From: Ditylenchus dipsaci
Lineage: Eukaryota; Nematoda; Chromadorea; Rhabditida; Anguinidae
Direction: 5' to 3'
DNA length: 64,000 bases
NCBI GenBank assembly: GCA_004194705.1
Contig: SADC01001152.1
Coordinates: 62,001-126,000 of the forward strand
The notes under the pieces are model-generated. The model worked only from the letters and a program-made list of their open reading frames with translations, had not been told where the DNA came from and did no database searches. The translations under genes were made by a program, and so were the position numbers. This document shows positions 46,001-56,200 of the stretch, in pieces; within the stretch, counting starts at the first letter, position 1; each line of letters begins with the position of its first letter.

Positions 46001-49000
46001 TTCCTTTCGCTCATTCTTTAGCCTTGTGTGTGTCAATTCAAGTGTGTGTCAAGTGTTGTGTGCGAGTGTTGTATGTGGGTGTTTTAATAAATTTTGTTTG
46101 TCCAAAGAGTTTTATTTAGGCTTGGGTTGGATTTGGGATAATTATCCCATTTTCGGACATGTGAATCTCCATTCACCGCAAAAATAGCATTTTTCGTAAA
46201 AACGTAAAAAGCAAACATGGGTTTTTACCCACCACTTTCTTCTAAAAGTGCAATAAAAAATGAGAGTTACTCATCAAAAGTGGCAATTAATTTTTTGGAC
46301 TGAAAAAACAACAGGGGGACCAAGGCAGTTTTTTTGAATTTTACGCAAAAATTTGCTTAAAATTCAAAAAAACTGCCTTGGTCCCCCCTGTTGTTTTTTC
46401 AGTCCAAAAAATTAATTGCCACTTTTGATGATTAACTCTCATCTTTTATTGCATTTTTAAAAGAAAGTAGTGGGTAAAACCCATGTTTGCTTTTTACGTT
46501 TTTACGAAAAATGCTATTTTTGCGGTGAATGGAGATTCACATGTCCGAAAATGGGATAATTATCCCAAATCCAGCCTAAGCCTAGTTTCATTCAAGCATT
46601 CTAGACTTTTACTATGCATAGAAGAAAAATAAATTATTTTAACAATGCAAAGACGTTGAATACTAGTCATGGCCGAAAATTTCGGCTTTCGGCTCGGCTC
46701 GGCCGGCCGAAAATTTCGGTTTTCGGCTCGGCCGGCCGAAAATTTCGGTTTTCGGCTTTCGGCTCGGCTCGGCCGGCCGAAAATTTCGGTTTTCGGTTTT
46801 CGGCTCGGCCGGCCGAAAATTTCGGTTTTCGGCTTTCGGCTCGGCTCGGCCGGCCGAAAATTTCGGTTTTCGGCTTTCGGCTCGGCTTGGCCGGCCGAAA
46901 ATTTCGGCCGGCCGACAACCCTAATCGTCATTACAAAATAAACGGTTTTCAAAATGAACGCTTTTCAAAATATAACGGCTTTTCAAATACAGTCCACTCT
47001 CGATATAAGCACACCCCCTCAAGTTCGTTCCCGCCTAGGGTCCGACACATTTTTTAACCCAATTTTCGAAGTTTTCTGCCAAACCTGATTCGTCAGTCTG
47101 ATCAGAAAAATCGTACAGATTCTGATTTCACCAATCAGTTCTCCAGATAGCGACAAGTTTGCCGAAAAGACCCGTGGGTCTCGATATAAGCACACCTAAT
47201 TTTGAAAAAGGTGTGCTTTCGGCAAACTTGTGGCTATCTCGAGAACTGATTGGTGGAATCAGAATCTGTACGATTTTTCTGATCAGACTGACGAATCAAG
47301 TTTGGCAAAAGACTTCGAAAATTGGGTTAAAAAAGTGTCCGACCTTAGGGGGGAACGAACTTGAGGGGTGTGCTTATATCGAGAGTGGACTGTAGCGGAT
47401 TTCAAAATAGACGGTTTTCAAAATAGGGGGTTTTCAAAATATAACGGCTTTTAAAATATAACGGTTTTCAAAACATAACGGTTTTCAAAATAGACGGTTT
47501 TCAAAATAGGGGGTTTTTCAAATAACGCTTTTCAAATTAGTCGACTGACGAAATAGCCGTATCAAAATTAGCAGGTTTCCACACTAAATTTTTCGTGTTT
47601 TAACTATAATTTTCCGTATAACAGTTAACTATGAGCTGCTTATTTGTATAGTTGATCGTGAATTTGGGAGGGGGAAATTGGGCCCATTCGTTGACAATTT
47701 CCAAACGGCTTTGGAGTTAGAATTCGCTGAACTGGCAAAAAAGCGGAATAAAGCAAAAAAACTTAAAAAAACTAAAAGAAAATTCTTTAGAAATCCAATC
47801 TTTTTTCATAGTTTAACCAAATCATAAAAATTTTGAAAAGTATTCTTGTAATTTTGCGACATCCTGTAGCTAAATAATTTTCTAAAAAAATCTTATGTGT
47901 CAAAGTTTCAGTGGGGGCCTGAATTTTCTAGAGCAGCTCAAAGCAACACACAACTCAGACATTTTTATTGGCATGCATGGTAGTGGACTAACACATCTAT
48001 TGTTCTTGCCTGATTGGGCTGCTGTATTTGAAATGTGGGTTTGAAAGTCTTTTGGACATTCCTAGTGACTTACAGTTCCGACTGTAAACTTTTGATTTTT
48101 GTAATTTTTTTCTTTGCTGTGATTAAAGCCTGTGCTACAGTCAACTCTCGATTTTACCCCACCCCTCGGGCCGAATTTTGGTGGCGTAAAATCATAAATA
48201 AATCTTCTTTTATAGCCAGCTAATCAGATAACTTCCAGGATGGCGAAAACCCACAGTGGCATGATATCGATACTAGACTGTGGTGAAAATCAACTTTTTG
48301 AATATACCGTAATTACTCTAATAGAAGACCCCCCTCTATTATAACACCCCCCTGGAGGGAGGTTGAAAAATATAACACCCGGGTCTTCTATTAGAGAAAT
48401 TACGGTATATGTGTGTTAACTTTTGGTTTACCTAAAAAGCAATATTGGTCTCACAAGGAGGACCAAGGAGAAAACCAAATGTTCATATAGGGTGTCGCAA
48501 GAATTTCTGATTATTTCAACTGATCATAACTTTTTTTCTAGATCGCGTTTCAAGATTCTGTATTCGCAGAACAACTTACAAGGGAGGGACCGTGACTGTG
48601 ACCTGGGGGACTTCGATGACAAATTTTTTTCTGCGTATTCTTGTAGAGCGTTACCAAGTTCTTGACAAATCTGGCTCTCCAGATCTGAAGGTCCACAAAA
48701 TGTGGTACAAGTTGTACAAGGATCACTCAAAGTTAAAAAACACCTCGATACCTATTTCATGGTTTTCATAGCTGACCCTTGGGCCATGGGTCATTCTTAA
48801 AATTTTGGTCCAGTTTCAAAGGTGCGGAGCCAAATTCACATGGGATTTGGGCACGCTCTACAAGAATAAGCACATAAAAAAATTTATCGAAAAATCCCCA
48901 GGTCACAGTCAGGGTCTCTCCCTTGTTAGAAAAATGTAAAATTTTGTTGGTATGTAATGTCAAAAACAAGATTTTCGCTTGGTTCACCTGTGGTTTGGGT

Positions 49001-50883
49001 CCTGGTCATAGTGGGGCACATTTCTAAAATTCGAACGGCGTCGCGTCCCCGTCTTTTGAGATTTACGCCGGCTGTCCGCCCGGACGTCTCATTTTTTAAA
49101 ATTTCCCCGCCCGTCCTGCCGGCCGTCCGCCGTCCATAACAAAAATTTTTTGTTTGAAGAATAAAACGGTAGCATACAATAATGGGCATCGTTATTATTA
49201 GATGTTTTTGCGTCATAACTTATAATTGAACAAGGTTTCACTAAGGCTTCTACAATGCTCAGCCTTCTGCCCTCAGCGTGCATTGTAAGAATGAAGAATA
49301 GTCCCTCAGCGGTAGGGTCATATTTCATTTTGCGACATTTCATATCGCAATATTTATTTATTTTCTCTGACCTTTTTAACCTTTTTTTAAAAAATCTTTC
49401 ACCATATGATAGCTAAGGTCTTAGGCCACAAAATGATATTCTCCGAGCCGGAGTTTGAGAAAATGTTGGCCTACGGGCTGGCTTTTTGGTCAAAACACCT
49501 TTTTTTAAAAACGCCACCACTGAACCAAGCTTTTCACCAAAAACCCAGCCCGTAGGCCAACATGTTTTCAAACTCCGGCTCAAAAAATAGAATTTTGTAG
49601 CCTGAAATCTTAGCTATCAGATGCTAAAAACTTTTTTTCCAAAGTCTGAAAAAGTCAGAGAAAATGAATGAAATATCGCTATATGAAATGTCACGAAATG
49701 AAATGTAACCCTACCCCCTCAGCTGCTCCAGATAAAGCGAGAATTATGAGTAAGTCAAGCGCAAGTGTTCTAATCAAACTCTCTTCAGTCCTTTTTTCGC
49801 CGTTATTAAATTGTTTTCGTTGTAGAAAACCAACAAAATGGTCCAATAACTTTGCACTTATGTAGTATAGGTCGCTGTTGTCACGATCTCCAGAAGTTAG
49901 GACGTCGTTATAATGATTCTCCGTGCAGATTTTCAGTCAACTTTTAAAAATTAAAAAATATATTCAGGCAATGTTGCAAAGATTTTGTTGGCTTTTTGTC
50001 TTGAAGATGGCTTGAATAATTTCGTCTCTCGCCGTCCCGTCTGGATCGCCATCTGCCGGCCATCCGACACCCGCCGTCTGCCACCCGGCTGTCCTCCGGC
50101 CGCTCTCCCCTTTTTCATTTGTCTCCAGCCGTCCGACCATCCACTTTTTAGGTGCTGTCCAGGACGAGGACGGGACGGGCCCGGCGGACGGGCGCTCCAC
50201 TATGGTCCTGGTCTGTAGATGGTCTCTGACAGGGTCAGTCCGGAACCACAGGGGGACCAAGCAAAAATCTTGTTTCTGCTATTATACACCAAAGAATTGT
50301 ATATTTTGTCTAAGTTGTTCTGCGTTTACAGAATCTTGAAATTCGATCTGGAAAAAAGCTTTGATCAGTCGAAATCGTCAGAGATTCTTGGGACACCCTG
50401 TATGTTAAAATCTTTAATTTTTTGAAAATTTCGTTTTAGTAATTTTTGCATTTGAGAAATTTCGATTTTGCCAAGTTCCCCACATCCTAATAAATCATGA
50501 TTTTTTTTACATTTAGAACTCTACAGTTGAGCCACTTTTTTATTTCAGTTACAACTGTGAGGATCCCAACTGCTACAAAGACTTAGCCCGTCTTCGAGGT
50601 GTTAAATACTGGACTTGGGCGAATGAGGACAAAGTATTCCCAGAAAGTATCGGACTGCATCCCACTATGAAAACACCTCACAAAAAATTTACTGATTATT
50701 CTTTTGACGTGCCAGAATTTTTGAGAATAGTGCAACAGGTTGCTTTTAGCTGTTTTGAAGAAAACAATAGTTTTCAGTCCGAGTTTTCAGATGATTGAAT
50801 ATGTTCGCCGACATCCTAGTTTTGTAGAACGGCAACGCCAGTTGCGGCGTCAATTTTGGAGAACGGCAATCAGGAAGAATTAG
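43035..50883 (+). CDS. EOGT: EGF-domain-specific O-GlcNAc transferase
   Basis: GT61-family enzyme of the ER lumen that adds O-GlcNAc to EGF repeats of secreted and membrane proteins. Exons: 43035-43249, 43396-43455, 43522-43555, 43609-43706, 44127-44234, about 44293-44496, 44545-44711, 45267-45424, 45470-45531, 47912-48034, 50549-50738, 50791-50883. The start has a signal-peptide-like N-terminus ([16 protein letters not shown]). Conserved blocks in order: [109 protein letters not shown] and [11 protein letters not shown]. Three spots (44235-44292, 44711, about 45415) need one extra base to keep frame. The protein ends RTAIRKN and lacks the KDEL-like tail of mammalian EOGT. Introns 9 and 10 exceed 2.3 kb each and are full of transposons. 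Confidence 0.9.
45771..46923. mobile_element. Large hAT-type foldback element, CGGCCGGCCGAAAATTTCGG words
   Basis: The ends TAGGGTTGTCGG and CCGACAACCCTA carry exact 8-bp duplications ATCGTCAT (45763-45770, 46924-46931). Both subterminal zones are arrays of CGGCCGGCCGAAAATTTCGG with CTTTCGGCTCGG. The middle (about 46100-46580) is a near-perfect palindrome centred at about 46350, with the ACAGGGGGACCAAGGCA motif in both arms. A 217-bp relative lies at 57404. It sits in EOGT intron 9. Long open frames here ([15 protein letters not shown] repeats) are not genes. Confidence 0.95.
46990..47392. mobile_element. CAGTC-type foldback MITE inside a 14-19-bp tandem repeat
   Basis: The ends CAGTCCACTCTCGATATAAG and CTTATATCGAGAGTGGACTG are flanked by TA. 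The arms pair over about 190 bp. On both sides (46935-46988 and 47395-47545) is a tandem repeat of AAAATAACGGTTTTC, so the MITE landed in the array. Confidence 0.85.
47395..47545. repeat. AAAATAACGGCTTTTC tandem repeat
   Basis: About eight imperfect units, continuing the short run at 46935-46988 that the MITE interrupts. Confidence 0.65.
48307..48405. mobile_element. 99-bp TACCGTAT MITE
   Basis: The ends CCGTAATTACTCTAATAGAA and TTCTATTAGAGAAATTACGG are flanked by TA. It is the shortest copy of the family here and lies in EOGT intron 10. Confidence 0.85.
49007..50204. mobile_element. hAT-type element, CATAGTGG ends, GCCGTCCG words
   Basis: The ends CATAGTGG and CCACTATG carry exact 8-bp duplications GTCCTGGT (48999-49006, 50205-50212). 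GCCGTCCGCC-type words lie at both ends (49030-49135, 50025-50195). It is related to 31156-31560 by ends and word, and is interrupted by 49312-49716. Confidence 0.85.
49312..49716. mobile_element. Foldback element nested in the CATAGTGG element
   Basis: The ends GTAGGGTCATATTTCATTTT and ATGAAATGTAACCCTACCC are inverted. The flanking octamers CCTCAGCG and CCTCAGCT differ at one base. The centre (AGCCCGTAGGCCAACAT) is mirrored. Confidence 0.7.
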
Positions 50884-50969
50884 TGAAAGCAAAGAAGAGT
50901 GAAGAGCTTTAGTTTTTTTTTAAATAAGTTGTTTATGACGGAATTAGGAAATGATGGGCATTTTTAAAA

Positions 50970-50975
50970 AATAAA
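50970..50975 (+). terminator. Polyadenylation signal AATAAA (EOGT)
   Basis: AATAAA lies 87 bp after the EOGT stop; a second copy is at about 50993. Confidence 0.55.
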
Positions 50976-51251
50976 GCTTTTAATAATTTCTGTAATAAAA
51001 TTATTGTTTTTGATTGGACAAGGAATAAGGGTTTTAGAGTAAGGCTGTGAAAAATATTAGGAATAGATAAAATCACAAAACTAAAAACTCTTAGAGCTAC
51101 GTAACCCAAAAGGCTTCGAAATTCAACTTTCTATCTCCATCGGATCCATCGTAAAAAAGAACTAGAGTGTTTGCGGCAAAAAAAGTTTTTCACTGCAAGA
51201 AAAAGGTTTGCCCAGAGGAAAGCACCAAAAACCGGGACAGTTAGTCAAAAC

Positions 51252-51365
51252 TAGGATTGCTAAAACAATCGATTTGGACTAGAAATCTGGCATTTTTATA
51301 TGGCAATTGCCATAATGGCTCGTTCAGGAACTCGGAGTTGGAATAATGGCAATTGAGCAACCTTA
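51252..51365. mobile_element. 114-bp hAT-type MITE between EOGT and NDUFAF2
   Basis: The ends TAGGATTGCT and TGAGCAACCTTA are flanked by GTCAAAAC and GTCGAAAC, an 8-bp duplication with one mismatch. The inside has ATGGCAATTGCCATAAT palindromic words. Confidence 0.75.
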
Positions 51366-51749
51366 GTCGAAACATACATTCTGAAATGCATTTCCCTGGA
51401 TTTGTCAAGAAATCAAAAAAATTATATTTCAAATCTTTTATGCAATACTTCAAGACAATTTTTTTTCAAAACACAATAAAAACTGCTTTGAATTGGTTGA
51501 TTTTTGCAAAAACAATCAACTACCGCTTTTGTTACTGCTTTTTCACGTGCTTTTTCTTGAACTTTTGTCGTTGCAGTGGGCATTGTTAATTGTGGACTGA
51601 TACTCAGTATCGATAAAGTATTTTTCTCGAAATTTCATTGTTCTCGTAAAACTTGTGCAACGCACATGTTTTTCGTGTCTTTTATTGATATTCACTGTAA
51701 GCCTGATGTCTTCTAAGAGCATATTTAGCCGTCGACATTCTACAACATT

Positions 51750-53058
51750 ATGACCAAGCCTGGGCCTGTATCAACATTATTCACCAAGTTCTGGGCGTCG
51801 TTGTTCAAAAAAAGTCAAGTGGAGAACAGGACCTACATCGGCAAAGACCATCTTGGCAACCGATTCTACGAAATCAAGGATAGCAAAACCAATGTGACAA
51901 GGTCGGGTTTCTCACACAGAAAAGCAAATCGAAAATATTATCCATGGTTTATTAATTTTCAGGGGCTATGATCCGCCAGGAGGACAAGATTATTTTGCAG
52001 GAAGGCAGTGGGTATTGCCGTCGGTAGAATGGAGGGGGTGGCTCAACGGTATTTCTTGTTTTCATAATGTTACGAATCTTGGTTCGTATTTTTAAAACGA
52101 GATTGTTCCGCTGTACTGGTTCATTGTCTTGTCATCGACCACGTGTTATTTGTAGTCATGCAGGGTGTATCAAGAAATGTGGGCAAAAGTCTCAATTTCA
52201 CAAAAACCTTAAAAGGCTTCTTATTTATTTTTAAAACTATTTTCACGCAAAAAATTCGTTTAATAAAATAACTATTAAAAATTTGCCTTGGACCCAAGCT
52301 AAATCAGCTACTGGGTGTGTAGTGTATTTTAGCCCCCAAACCAACAAAAGACCGAACAAAAATTGTATTTTTTGACATTATGCACAGATAGACACATTTA
52401 CGGCGCGAAAAATGGATTATCAAAAATAGAAATTTGAAAATTGCTATAGAAGAAAAAAGTATAGAAAAAAGTAGCGGCCATTTTTCTTGACCTTCGTACA
52501 CCCTTTATCTCCACTTAAACAGTAAATCAAAACAAATCACAAAGACGAATCTTTGTATTGTGCACTTTTTGCGATGGGTTTTCTATGCGTTTGGCCAGTA
52601 TGTTTCTTAAAATGTTTGAGGAAAACAAGAGGGTTAAGCAAGGCCAAATAGCCTTATGCCCTTTGTTTAATAGGACTGATTGTTTGACCGGGTCTGATCA
52701 GCCAAATAAACGATTTGCTATTGGAAGTAGGGTAATCAAGCGGCTGAAAACTTATTTTATTTTAGGGAGCAGAAAGACGCCACCAAGCGACCAAGAAATT
52801 TTCTTCAATCAGAACAAACAGCAGGTCGGTCGTCGAATCACCTTTGTTCTTTTTCTTGAAGTTCCCTTTTCTAATTTCAATTCTGTTCAGGCTCAACTTA
52901 AAGAAGATGCAGTCACCGAAAAGCGAGCTCCTCTAGTTGGTTCTTCTGGGAAGGGCGCAGCGGATGTAGACAGAAAAAGGACCTATCCCAGCTACGATGA
53001 AGCAGAAGTCACGCCTGGTCTGCCTCCAGCCAGAAGTCTGAAAAGCCGAAATGAATAA
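51750..53058 (+). CDS. NDUFAF2: Mitochondrial complex I assembly factor (NDUFAF2/mimitin)
   Basis: Paralogue of complex I subunit NDUFA12, acting in the mitochondrial matrix as an assembly chaperone. Exons: 51750-51946 (or -51901), 51963-52048, 52766-52824, 52891-53058. The family core is clear: WASLFKK, YIGKDHLGNRFYEI, VEWRGWLNG and RKTPPSDQEIFFNQ, followed by a variable polar C-terminal tail, as in known members. The product is about 165 residues, normal for the family. All junctions keep frame. Intron 1 is either 16 nt (51947-51962, GTTTATTAATTTTCAG) or 61 nt (51902-51962); both preserve frame. The shorter choice keeps a basic segment before the VEWRGW block that relatives also have. Intron 2 hosts a MITE at 52161-52505. 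Confidence 0.88.
52161..52505. mobile_element. MITE with CAGGGTGTATCAAG ends in NDUFAF2 intron 2
   Basis: The left end CAGGGTGTATCAAGAAATG is mirrored imperfectly by TTTCTTGACCTTCGTACACCC. One GCCTTGGACCC motif lies near 52283. The ends resemble those of 48489-50399. Confidence 0.6.
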
Positions 53059-53115
53059 CTCTTATTGTATAGTGTTGTCTTCTAGTTTGTCTGGTTTTTG
53101 TCGGTGTGGACTGTA

Positions 53116-53121
53116 AATAAA
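53116..53121 (+). terminator. Polyadenylation signal AATAAA (NDUFAF2)
   Basis: AATAAA lies 57 bp past the NDUFAF2 stop. The first recognised beta-CA exon starts only 100 bp further on. Confidence 0.5.
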
Positions 53122-53220
53122 GTAATTTTCCCTGGGTCTTGTGCACCTGTGTGGTTCTAAATTTTCCAATCTCGGTTTGTGTGAAGAAAAGTTAGTTTCT
53201 TTTTGTAATTTTTGTGCTAG

Positions 53221-56200
53221 ATACACTGAATGGCAGGATTAAAAAGGTGCTAGACGGAATTTTGCTGTTCCGGAAGACGGTACGCAAGGATTTGGTCACA
53301 CAGTTTGAAAAGGTACGAGACAATCCTAACCCCACAGCTGTTATGTTCACTTGCATGGATTCTAGGTTGGTTGAAAATTCAATGTACCGGAATTCTTTTA
53401 ATGAAATGGCCGTCCTTTATGTATTCTGACCGACTTTTAGAAAACCATTTTGTTTTCAACTTATCCCTAATAATCCTAGGAGATCTACGTTCCTTGAAAT
53501 TTTTATTTTAAGGCCGCTTCATTATTGGAGAAGACCGGTTTGTTTTTCAGTCATTGTCTGGATGGTTGCTATTCTAGAAAAATGCATTGTTTGAGAGGGA
53601 CCCATTTTGTTAGAACATATGCGGAATATGGGGGTTTTTTAGATAGCTTCAGTAGATTTCTAAAGTTTGATCAACCGTATCCTCTCTAGTTATAGACGCG
53701 GGTCTATAATTTTTCAACCTTACTAAATCGAAAAAAATTTTGAATTTGATTTCAAGATTTTCGGGTGCTCAACCAAGTCTATAAAGTGGAATCGGTAGAG
53801 CCCGTGGAAGCTAAGATCAGACAGAGAACAGATTTGCGAAATGTTTTCTCTGCTCCAGGATACAGACTCTCAAAGTCGAGGCGGGTTATAATTAGAGAAG
53901 GGTCTATAAATGAAGAGAATCCCGTAACCTCTTTTGCAAACCTTGTGCTCTTAAGACACCAAAAGTGGATTATTTTTGTCAATTATTCTGTATTCAATAC
54001 AGTCGAACCTCGATAAGCAGACACCCCAAGGGTGCGAACTCAGGGTGTCGGCTTATCGGGGTGTCGTTTTCCTTCAAGTGTCGAGTACCTGGCCAAATCA
54101 GGGTCGACAAGGTGTCGGCTTATCGAGGGTGTCGGCTTATCAGGGTGTCGGCTTATCGAGGTTCGACTGTAGTAAGAAAAGAATAGCTCACTCTCTTAGC
54201 CTAAATTTTGGCTAAATGCTTTAGTCCAAAATCTCTGGGGTTGTCGAGCCTTCGAAATTTTCGAGCCTTCGGCTCGGAAGCTCCAAGCAGCTCGAAAATT
54301 TCTATCTCGAAACTTTGCCATCTGTTCTAGAGTGCTGCCAGCCAGATTCACCCAGGCTCAGGTTGGAGACATGTTTGTGGTCCGAAATTCCGGCAATATG
54401 ATACCCAATGCTCAAAACTATGGTAAGAGATATATACTTGTAAACAAACACACAACTTCAAGTTTAGGTATGTCGGGGTATGAAGTGTCAGTGACCACTG
54501 AACCAGCCGCACTTGAGCTAGCTGTGAAAAGGGGCAAAATCAGACACGTGGTGTTTGTGGACACTCTGACTGCAAGGTTGTTATAATTGCTATTTCGGAC
54601 TTTATATTCAGACTTTTTCTTTTGTTCTTGGTGGATTTTTTAATATTATTGTTTATTTTAAAAACTTACGAAAAATGATATTTTCAGAACAGAGTACTTA
54701 TGTAAAACTATTCAGTTTTAGGCGATCAACACCCTGTACAACCTGCACCAGTGTCCTAACGCATTCGATCCAGACAGCCCCATGGACCATTGGTTGCGCA
54801 GACATGGTCATCAGAGCATCAAGAAGTTGGAGTTGCTAGGCGAGTTAGAGCAGGGAGTGAAACAAGGAAAGGCAGTCACACTTGACTTCTCCTCCGAAAA
54901 CTCTCTGCTTAGGTCAGTTTTGTCTTGATTGAACTAAAAGGTGGACTTTCTCGAAATTTTTACGATTTGACAGAACCTCAAAAAACCATATAACTTATTA
55001 TTGTCTTCAATTTTCACTTGTCGTTAGAAGTAATTTTTGTCCTAATTTTAAAGGACATATTTAGCTACTGGCGCCGGTCGTATAACTCGCCTCATAAAAA
55101 ATTAAATTGGTTCAAATTAGCTTTTTGGAGGGCTTTTTGAGCCTTTTAGAGCAAAATGGCAAGGAGAAATGCTCCCCTCAAATATTCCCCATTAATCCTC
55201 TAATTAGCCTCGATAGTAAAAGCTTTAATTTCGAGGCGTGTTATGACACATTGAAACAAATAAATCACACTTTTTTATTAGGTTGTCCCAAAAATTCGCG
55301 GAATTTCGACTTCGTCGCCCATGTTGTGCTTTTAAGATTTGTAAAAATTGTTTTTTAGCATTTTTTCCTCCAACCTGATTTTTTGTCATCGGTATAGCCA
55401 GTTTAGAAGATTAAAAGACAGATTAAAAAATGACTTTTTTAAAAATGACAACGACAATTTCATACATTTAGATGCGCGCGGGACACTCTTTTTAATGAAC
55501 TTTTTTTACTTCATAAATATTTGAATTATCAAAAAGCATAGCCGCACCTGGGAATTGAACTCAGTAACAATTTTGACCGACGGCCACCATACTTGCACGT
55601 TCTCCAAAAAAAAAAGAAAAGCGTCGTCGGCTCCGCCGGGAGTTTTCAAAAATGAGCGCCGCCGTCTCCGTTGGCTCTAGGTAAATTCGCCGACAGTAAA
55701 TTCGCCGACAGTAAATTCGTCGACACGAATTCGCCGACAGGTAAATTCGCCGACAAGTAAATTCGCCGACAAGTAAATTCGCCGACAGGTAAATTCGCCG
55801 ACAACTCTAATTTTGCGCGAATTCAAATTTTTCAGTGTGAACCAACCAAACCAAGTGGTCGTCCACTTGAAGTAATTATTTTTTTACGTTTTTCATTTTC
55901 TAAAACCTGTTTTCTGGACTAATTCGTGTATTTTAAGATGGTTTGACAGTGGTAAAATACTGTTTTCTAGAGTATTTTTTTTCAGTTTTGGGCAATATTT
56001 GGTTTCACGAAAACCAATTATTGCCCAATACTCAAAAAATACCCGACAAAACGGCATTTTGCTATTATCAAACCGTCTTCAGCATGTCCGAGCTAGTCCA
56101 GAAAACAGGTTTTGGAAGCCAAAAACGTAAGAAAAAACGGAAAAAATGGGACACACAGATGATCCAGCTGCCAACAAGTCAAATATGCAACTTGGGTACT

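Larger units (their letters stand above)
48489..50399. mobile_element. Composite element with AGGGTGTC ends
   Basis: The left end AGGGTGTCGCAAGAATTTCT is mirrored by AGATTCTTGGGACACCCT at the right. Inner blocks AGAACAACTTAC / CTAAGTTGTTCT also pair. Two younger insertions (49007-50204 and, within it, 49312-49716) account for most of the length. No transposase was recognised. Confidence 0.7.

Noticed and set aside
45532..47057. Long open frames of 130-195 codons rich in [15 protein letters not shown] or [13 protein letters not shown] repeats
   Set aside because: They are translations of the CGGCCGGCCGAAAATTTCGG arrays on both strands and in several frames, inside a foldback element with an exact octamer duplication.
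55682..55805. CRISPR-like array
   Set aside because: The units are only 14-17 bp with 1-3 variable bases and no spacers, and the context is an animal intron. It is a simple tandem repeat.
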